From Bacillota bacterium (lineage in GTDB: Bacteria > Bacillota > Clostridia > Peptostreptococcales > Anaerovoracaceae), in the NCBI GenBank assembly GCA_017417045.1, contig JAFPZZ010000003.1:1-37784 (forward strand): 37,784 nucleotides of DNA, read 5' to 3'. This document shows positions 33,095 through 37,784 of this stretch, in pieces. A program made the translations under genes and the position numbers. The stretch's first letter is position 1; each line of letters begins with the position of its first letter. A model generated the notes under the pieces. The model searched no databases. It was not told the origin of the DNA and saw nothing but the letters and a program-made list of their open reading frames with translations.

Positions 33095-33457
33095 CTATTC
33101 TTCGCTGTGCGCAAGATTATAGCAATTCATCTGGAAGCTGATGCATTTGCCGGTCGAGGCGAATTCAAAGGACCTGCCGTCCGATCCGCTGCCATCCCCG
33201 TCCACTGTCAGAGTATAGCCTTCCCCGTGGACCTGCGTCTCTTCTACAGTTCCGCCTTTGATCCAGGAGACGAACGCCTGCCACTGCTCCCACGTCAGCT
33301 CCATCGTTCCGGAGGACACCACGTCGTCTTCCGTAAGGGGACCATCTTTGTTTTCCCTTCTTTCATGGGAGAAAATATATTTTCCATCCTCTATGTAGAA
33401 ATGGTACGTCTGATAGAGAGCTTCCTTCTCGCCGCAGGAGCACAGCGTCAGAACCAT
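33095..33457 (-). CDS. Small lipoprotein-like protein with probable frameshifted start
   Basis: The open frame gives 120 residues, from MVLTLCSCGEKEALY to an acidic C-terminus. SCG after a short hydrophobic stretch looks like a lipobox with too little signal before it. Reading upstream in the same frame gives ALAVLLAVS, a proper signal core, until a TAA (about 33485-33487). In the other frame a GTG at 33501 gives MKKVFK, the expected basic start. One extra base in the TTTTTAAGCG stretch would join the two. So either an indel broke the gene or the sequence has an error. The mature domain has no known family. It converges with the transporter operon at element B. Confidence 0.5.
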   Translation of the reverse strand: MVLTLCSCGEKEALYQTYHFYIEDGKYIFSHERRENKDGPLTEDDVVSSGTMELTWEQWQAFVSWIKGGTVEETQVHGEGYTLTVDGDGSGSDGRSFEFASTGKCISFQMNCYNLAHSEE

Positions 33458-33551
33458 AGAGACAGCAAGCAGGACTGCCAGCGCTTAAAAACTTTTTTCA
33501 CAGGATCGACCGCCTCGTCCATCAATGATATCAGATCTTTCCGCCCGGCCG

Positions 33552-34331
33552 CTATTTCTCAAACCATCCGTGCGCCTCGCAGACGCGGTATATCCCGTCG
33601 TCGGTGTTGGCGGGGGCGACCTCGTCCGCGAGCTTCATGAGCTCCGGGTTGCCGTTGCCCATGGCGACGCGGTAGAAGGGCGGGGTGAACATGTCGACGT
33701 CGTTCATGTCGTCGCCGAAGACGACCACGTCCTCTTCCCGTCCTCCGAGCAGCTCGAGCATGCGCAGTATGCCGCCGCGCTTGTCGTCCTGCTGGATGTG
33801 GACGTATTCCTTCTCGTACCACATGTGGCCGAGCTTGTCCAGAGAGGGCAGCTCTCCCGCGCGCTCCTGGCTGACGGCTATGTACATCTTGTAGATCACG
33901 GGCACGGAGTCGACGTCGAGCGTCGGGTCGATGATATACTCCGTGGGCTCTTTGCGCTCGCCTGCCTGCTCGCGGAAGAGGTCGTTGACGGCCCAGACCT
34001 TGAGCGAGTCCTCGAGGGAGAGTATCACGCCTATGCCCCTGTCCGCGGCCTCGTGGTAGAGCTGCTTCGCGTCTTCGAGCACTAGGGGGCTGTTCTCGAC
34101 AAGTTCGCCATTTATGACTATGCCCTTGCCGCCGTTGCAGACCATGTTGTCGAAGCCGTTCTCCTCGAAGAAGGGCTTGGCCTTGTAATAGGCGCGGCCG
34201 GTGTCTATCGCGACGAAATGCCCCGCCTCGCGAAGCTTTCTAAGGGCCTCCTTCGCCGAGGGCACGATCTGGTTATTCGCGCGGTCGGTGAGAGTCCCGT
34301 CTATATCAAAGAAAAAGTATTTTCTGCCCAT
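33552..34331 (-). CDS. HAD-superfamily phosphatase, Cof type
   Basis: A 259-residue haloacid-dehalogenase-type hydrolase of the Cof/YbiV group that dephosphorylates small metabolites. Motif I is FFDIDGTL with D9 as nucleophile and D11 as acid. Motif II threonine is in AIDTGR, and the late acidic motif is VVFGDDMNDVDMF with the Cof-type cap between. The ending (MAMGNGNPELMKLADEVAPANTDDG; here VAMGNGNPELM) is the usual Cof tail. GGAGG lies before the ATG. A 66-bp fragment of its coding sequence appears again at 34893-34958, so a second copy once existed nearby or was duplicated there. Confidence 0.92.
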   Translation of the reverse strand: MGRKYFFFDIDGTLTDRANNQIVPSAKEALRKLREAGHFVAIDTGRAYYKAKPFFEENGFDNMVCNGGKGIVINGELVENSPLVLEDAKQLYHEAADRGIGVILSLEDSLKVWAVNDLFREQAGERKEPTEYIIDPTLDVDSVPVIYKMYIAVSQERAGELPSLDKLGHMWYEKEYVHIQQDDKRGGILRMLELLGGREEDVVVFGDDMNDVDMFTPPFYRVAMGNGNPELMKLADEVAPANTDDGIYRVCEAHGWFEK

Positions 34332-34434
34332 AAGGCTAATCCTCCGTTATTTTGGGCGGCGCATTTGCCGCTCCGGCTTCAGCTGCGGCGCTGACTGGCC
34401 CGCTCCTGCTGGGCGGCAGGGCGCCCTCCGCCTT

Positions 34435-34737
34435 TCACAGCTCTTCCAGCCTGCTCCTAAGAAGGGGGATGCCTTCTTCCATCCACCATTCGTTGGAAAC
34501 TCCGCCAGAGCTCATCCCTCCGTGGGCGAACTCCTCTATCACGGCGAAATCCATATATTCGTCGGTTAGGGGCTTGCCGGAAAGCGTGAGATATTCGTCT
34601 TTTATCCACTGCTCCAGTTCCTCGGGGGAGAGGATATCCATGTCCTCCGCGAGCTCTTTGAGGTGATCCCAGAAATACGGATCTCCCCTTAAGCCCCATC
34701 TTTGAGGCTTTTCTTCGAATATCACGGACAGCTTCAT
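34435..34737 (-). CDS. Uncharacterised small acidic protein
   Basis: A 100-residue protein without signal or membrane segment: MKLSVIFEEKPQRWGLRG, then DPYFWDHLKELAEDMDIL and an acidic helical middle, ending LLRSRLEEL. No family is recognised. The frame is open upstream to 34854, but AAGGAG before ATG 34737 favours this start, and upstream sequence is repeat-derived (34753-34835). It is encoded between the HAD gene and the debris region and might be transcribed with either neighbour. Confidence 0.6.
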   Translation of the reverse strand: MKLSVIFEEKPQRWGLRGDPYFWDHLKELAEDMDILSPEELEQWIKDEYLTLSGKPLTDEYMDFAVIEEFAHGGMSSGGVSNEWWMEEGIPLLRSRLEEL

Positions 34738-34752
34738 ATAATTCTCCTTGGT

Positions 34753-34835
34753 CTGCGCTGCTGGGGTGGTCTGAACGTAAACTGCGCTGCTGGCGTTGTC
34801 TGAATGTAAACTGCGCTGCTGATACGGCCTGAAGG
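34753..34835. repeat. 29-bp tandem repeat, three copies
   Basis: Units begin with CTGCGCTGCTG at 34753, 34782 and 34811, a strict 29-bp period. Copies 1 and 2 end GTCTGAACGTAAA and GTCTGAATGTAAA; copy 3 diverges (GATACGGCCTGAAGG). It lies just upstream of the small acidic protein gene. No spacer sequences are present, so it is not a CRISPR. Confidence 0.8.
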
Positions 34836-34892
34836 ATCGCGCAGACCGCCTCATTAAACTGCGCCACGACGCAACGTGTACGGACGCGCAGG

Positions 34893-34958
34893 GTAATAGG
34901 CGCGGCCGGTGTCTGTCGCGGAAAATGCCCCGCCTCGCGAAGCTTTCCAGGGGCCTCC
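34893..34958 (-). pseudogene. Fragment of a HAD-type gene (duplicate of part of 34185-34251)
   Basis: About 66 bp match the HAD gene segment at 34185-34251 (GTAATAGGCGCGGCCGGTGTCT, AAATGCCCCGCCTCGCGAAG and GGGCCTCC, in blocks) with a few substitutions and one missing base, corresponding to about residues 27-49 (KLREAGHF is still readable). Flanks are unrelated. It lies 10 bp after the beta-lactamase-like gene and is a remnant of duplication or recombination. Confidence 0.75.
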
Positions 34959-34968
34959 CGGCTTACTC

Positions 34969-35907
34969 CTACTCTATCCTGCCGATCACGTCCTGCCAGA
35001 GCAGCGTTCCTATCCTGTTGTAGTTTCCGTCGAGCGACATCACGGTAACGACCGCCTTCTTTTCGGGGATCATTACGCAGAACTGCCCGTAGTTGCCTTC
35101 CGAACGCCACGAGCGGTTCCCGGGGTTCTGTATGAACTGGTACCCGTAGCCCTTGCCCTGGAAGCTGTCGTTCTCCGGGGTCGCGTGCGATGAATTGTCC
35201 GCGAGCTTCTTAGTTGCTTCGCGCAGGTAGGCCTCGGGGACGACCCTTATCCCGCGGTATTCTCCGTAGTTCGTGACCATCTCGCCGAAGCTTGAGAGCT
35301 CATCTATGGTCAGATACAGCCCGTTCGCGGCGTAGACGTGGCCCATGGGGCAGAGCGTCCACTCGGGATTGCCTATGCCTATCTTGTCGAAGAGCCGCGG
35401 CCTGAGGTATTCGAGCAGGTTCATTCCGGCCCTGCGCTCTATGGCGCAGCTCACCATGTATGTGTGGAAGTTGCTGTAGATCCAGCCCGTGCCCGGCTCC
35501 TTGTCGAAACGGGCGTTAAAGAAATAGGCTATCCAATCCTTGACTGTGTATTTCTCTTCGCTGTCTCCCATAAAGAGCGGCTCAGCGAGCCCGCTTGTCA
35601 TGGTGAGCAGATGCCTTATCGTGATCTTGGGAAGGAAAGGACCCGGGTCCGCCGGCACGTATTCGGGGAATATATCGCAGATCCTCTCGTCGAGCGAGAT
35701 AAGACCTTCTTCCAGCGCTATCCCCGCGGCGCAGGAAACGACGCCCTTGGAGACCGACCAGACGTTTAGCCTCGTCTTGGACGGAAGGCGGCTGTATTCG
35801 GCCGTCAGCTCGCCATTTCTGTGTATCTGCGCGTAGTTCACGCAGAGGCCTTCAGCCTTGGCGTGGGCCGCGAATTCGTTTATAAGCTTTTGATCTGTCA
35901 TATCCAT
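34969..35907 (-). CDS. Serine hydrolase of the beta-lactamase/penicillin-binding protein-like family
   Basis: A 312-residue protein of the class C beta-lactamase/esterase-like fold. The SxxK nucleophile motif is S51-V-S-K54, and YxN is Y144-S-N146 (IYSNFHTY). A third motif is less clear (around SFGEMV or the later GKGYGYQF). No signal peptide is present, so it is not a secreted beta-lactamase; EstB-type esterase or D-amino peptidase activity is more likely. AGGAGG precedes the ATG; a second ATG lies 6 bp downstream. It is divergent from the M20 amidohydrolase gene, and a regulatory link is possible. Confidence 0.88.
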   Translation of the reverse strand: MDMTDQKLINEFAAHAKAEGLCVNYAQIHRNGELTAEYSRLPSKTRLNVWSVSKGVVSCAAGIALEEGLISLDERICDIFPEYVPADPGPFLPKITIRHLLTMTSGLAEPLFMGDSEEKYTVKDWIAYFFNARFDKEPGTGWIYSNFHTYMVSCAIERRAGMNLLEYLRPRLFDKIGIGNPEWTLCPMGHVYAANGLYLTIDELSSFGEMVTNYGEYRGIRVVPEAYLREATKKLADNSSHATPENDSFQGKGYGYQFIQNPGNRSWRSEGNYGQFCVMIPEKKAVVTVMSLDGNYNRIGTLLWQDVIGRIE

Positions 35908-36024
35908 GGGCCCTCCTGTCTTGTATTAATATATCATATCGCGCGCAGAGACGTTCCCCTGTCAGCGGATAAAGAAGTATAATAATAAGAGATCATATGT
36001 CTATTTTGCAGGCAGGAGGGCCAA

Positions 36025-37485
36025 ATGTCAAAGAAGGATTTCATAGTAAAGGCGGTCGAAGGTTACGCGGACGCCGCTATCAGGATATCGGACGGCCTGT
36101 GGGACGACCCGGAGGTCGCGTATACGGAGTACAGGGCCTGCGCGGCCCTTACGGAGGAGCTTGAAAGGCAGGGCTTCGAAGTCGAGACCGCGGCCGCCGG
36201 CATACCTACGGCCTTCGTCGCCAGATGGGGCAGCGGGCATCCCGCGGTCGGGATCATCATAGAATACGACGCGCTACAGGCGCTGAACCAGAAGGCTGAC
36301 GTGTTTGAGAAATGCGAGACCGCGCACGGTCAGCCCGGCCACGGCTGCGGCCACCACCTTATAGGCGGAGGCTCCATCGCGGGCGCCGTCGCCGTCAAGA
36401 AATACATGGAAGCCCACGGCACGAAGGGCACGATCATATGCTACGGCTGCCCTGCCGAGGAGGGTGGCTCCGGCAAGACCTTCATGGCGAGGGAAGGCGT
36501 GTTCGACGGCTGCGATATAGCCGTCCGCTACCATCCCGGCGACATGAATACCGTCGTGAGAGGCTCGACCCTTGCGAACGTGAAGATAAAGTACAGCTTC
36601 GACGGACGCGCGGCTCACGCGGCGGGCGACCCCGAGAAGGGCCGCAGCGCGCTGGACGCGGTGGAGCTCATGAACCTGGGCGTGCAGTTCCTCAGGGAGC
36701 ATATCATCCAGGAGGCGAGGATACATTACGCTATCATCGACCACGGCGGGGAAGCGCCGAACGTGGTGCAGGCCCACGCCGAGGTCATGTACATGATACG
36801 CGCCCCGAGGCTCGACCAGGTGCTCGATATATACAGGAGGGTGAACCTGATAGCGAACGGTGCTGCGATGATGACGGAGACCGAGTGCAAGGTCACCTTC
36901 ATCAAGGGCTGCTCCGACCTGCTCAACAACAGCGTCGTCGGAAGGCGCTACTACGAGAACATGAAGCTCCTGGGCGTCCCGGAGTATACCGCTGAGGAGA
37001 TCGAATACGCCGCCAGGATGAACGATACCGTCGGCAACACCGGCCCCAAGGAAGGGGAGATTGCCGCGGCCAGGAAGTGCGCCGTGGATATGCCCGCTGC
37101 CGAGGCCGAGGCGCTGATGGCGTCCTTTGGAAAGCCCATAAGCGACGTTGTCATGCCCTTCATGGTGAGCGACGCCCCTTCCGCCGGTTCATCAGACGTC
37201 GCCGACGTCTCGCTGGTCTGCCCCTGCACCTTCTTCCTCACTGTCAGCTGGTCCCAGGGCACACCGGGGCACTCCTGGCAGACCGTCGCGCAGGGCAAGA
37301 GCAGCATAGCCCACAAGGGAATGCTCTACGGAGCAGAAGTCCTGGCCCTGACCGCGATAGACTTCATGGAAGACCCGGCCCTCGTGGAAGCCGCCTGGGC
37401 CGAGCACAGGTCCGCCATGGGCGGCAGGACCTACGAATGCCCCATCCCGAAGGAGATCAAGCCGCCGATCCCGGAAAGGGAGTGA
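36025..37485 (+). CDS. M20-family amidohydrolase (AbgB/carboxypeptidase-like)
   Basis: A 486-residue metal-dependent amidohydrolase, close in pattern to p-aminobenzoyl-glutamate hydrolase subunit B and related aminoacylases. The di-metal site shows C108 and H110 (GHGCGHHLIGGG), E145-E146 (CPAEEGGSGK) and H170 (VRYHPGD). The insertion from about 185 is the dimerisation lid domain. It removes an acyl or amino acid group by amide hydrolysis; the substrate is unknown. AGGAGGGCC precedes the ATG, and a TATAAT (35978-35983) may be its -10. A closely related second gene begins at 37678, making a tandem pair. Confidence 0.92.
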   Translation: MSKKDFIVKAVEGYADAAIRISDGLWDDPEVAYTEYRACAALTEELERQGFEVETAAAGIPTAFVARWGSGHPAVGIIIEYDALQALNQKADVFEKCETAHGQPGHGCGHHLIGGGSIAGAVAVKKYMEAHGTKGTIICYGCPAEEGGSGKTFMAREGVFDGCDIAVRYHPGDMNTVVRGSTLANVKIKYSFDGRAAHAAGDPEKGRSALDAVELMNLGVQFLREHIIQEARIHYAIIDHGGEAPNVVQAHAEVMYMIRAPRLDQVLDIYRRVNLIANGAAMMTETECKVTFIKGCSDLLNNSVVGRRYYENMKLLGVPEYTAEEIEYAARMNDTVGNTGPKEGEIAAARKCAVDMPAAEAEALMASFGKPISDVVMPFMVSDAPSAGSSDVADVSLVCPCTFFLTVSWSQGTPGHSWQTVAQGKSSIAHKGMLYGAEVLALTAIDFMEDPALVEAAWAEHRSAMGGRTYECPIPKEIKPPIPERE

Positions 37486-37677
37486 GCGGCGCAGGGGCTG
37501 CGCAGCGCGCGTCAGGCAGCATGGCGCGCGGAAATCGCGGCGCAGAGCAGGGAGCCCCTGATAAACGCGCGCCGCGTTCATCATAATAAGTGATTAGTCT
37601 TTTTCTGCATGCGGGTAGTATAATATAGCTGTAAGGTTTTCTGTTTTTATTAAACAAGGAGGACAATATGTCAAAGA

Positions 37678-37784
37678 AGGATTTCATTGTAAAGGCTGTG
37701 CAGGATTATGCCGATACCGCCATCAAGCTGTCCGACTATATGTGGGACTATCCCGAGGTGGCGTATACCGAGTATAAGGCCTGC
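37678..37784 (+). CDS. M20-family amidohydrolase, tandem paralog (partial, runs off the window)
   Basis: Only the first 35 codons lie in the window. MSKKDFIVKAV, then YADTAIKLSD, WDYPEVAYTEYKAC align directly with the start of the 36025 gene (MSKKDFIVKAVEGYADAAIRISDGLWDDPEVAYTEYRAC, seen in blocks). AAGGAGG precedes the ATG, and a TATAAT (37619-37624) is a likely -10 for it, so the copy has its own promoter. The interval 37486-37677 holds GC-rich inverted repeats (for example AACGCG/CGCGTT at 37564-37578). The rest of the gene is outside the window. Confidence 0.9.

Noticed and set aside
33481..33501. Programmed -1 frameshift joining the two halves of the lipoprotein signal
   Set aside because: The frame that would be entered has a TAA within the T/A run, so slippage there would stop translation; no usable slippery heptamer lies after it.
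34753..34835. CRISPR-like array (29-bp units)
   Set aside because: Units are contiguous with no spacers and no cas genes are present in the window.

Overview
The window is GC-rich bacterial chromosome, densely coded on both strands, with strong AGGAGG-type ribosome binding sites and TTGACA/TATAAT-type promoters. The gene content fits an anaerobic Clostridia-like member of the Bacillota, possibly an amino-acid- or peptide-using gut or rumen organism: a PadR/DUF2812 pair, an rpsF-ssb-rpsR operon, a YxjI/LURP-one protein, a family II pyrophosphatase, an Opp/Dpp peptide transporter and M20 amidohydrolases. No phage, insertion sequence, CRISPR, rRNA or tRNA gene was seen. The taxonomic placement is inference; no marker gene settles it.

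Layout. 1-75: tail of an unknown gene. 208-2892: serine biosynthesis operon serC-serA, preceded by what looks like a complete ribosome-mediated attenuator: a promoter, a 27-codon leader peptide with ten consecutive serine codons, a possible antiterminator and a perfect intrinsic terminator. 3027-6358: metallo-beta-lactamase-fold hydrolase, GH1 6-phospho-beta-glucosidase and a translationally coupled aminotransferase. 6501-7851 (minus): thioesterase and alpha/beta hydrolase. 8099-8707: TetR regulator with a palindrome on its own promoter. 8908-10492 (minus): GNAT and cation efflux genes. 10828-13337: isochorismatase-like hydrolase, M28 peptidase and YxjI-like protein. 13509-14346 (minus): PadR-DUF2812, with a striking 15-bp periodic repeat at its promoter. 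14781-15788: rpsF-ssb-rpsR. 15894-19249: polyprenol-kinase-like membrane protein, GNAT, VanX-like D-Ala-D-Ala dipeptidase and YdcF/SanA-like membrane protein. 19255-22177 (minus): a membrane-anchored family II pyrophosphatase, an SGNH hydrolase and a LysR regulator. 22409-32834: a probable catabolic block with a propeller-like protein, KDPG aldolase, P-loop kinase, D-2-hydroxyacid dehydrogenase, MBL hydrolase and a five-gene Opp/Dpp ABC transporter. 33095-35907 (minus): a lipoprotein with a probable frameshift, a Cof-type HAD phosphatase, a small protein, recombination debris and a serine beta-lactamase-like hydrolase. 36025-end: an M20 amidohydrolase and the start of its tandem paralog.

The two most interesting items are (1) the poly-serine leader/attenuator upstream of serC-serA, and (2) two copies, 24 kb apart, of a roughly 155-nt structured intergenic element (8721-8880 and 32841-32997). 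The two copies share a 23-nt identical core. Their helices pair in both copies although the paired sequences differ. Both lie between convergent genes inside a symmetric, terminator-like outer stem. They may be a novel structured RNA or a bidirectional terminator module.

How genes may work together: serC and serA supply serine under serine-tRNA-responsive control. The LysR-adjacent block pairs import of a peptide-like ligand with enzymes for keto-acid and hydroxy-acid breakdown. The dipeptidase/YdcF pair points to cell-wall D-Ala-D-Ala turnover. These links come from gene order and family knowledge, not from direct evidence.
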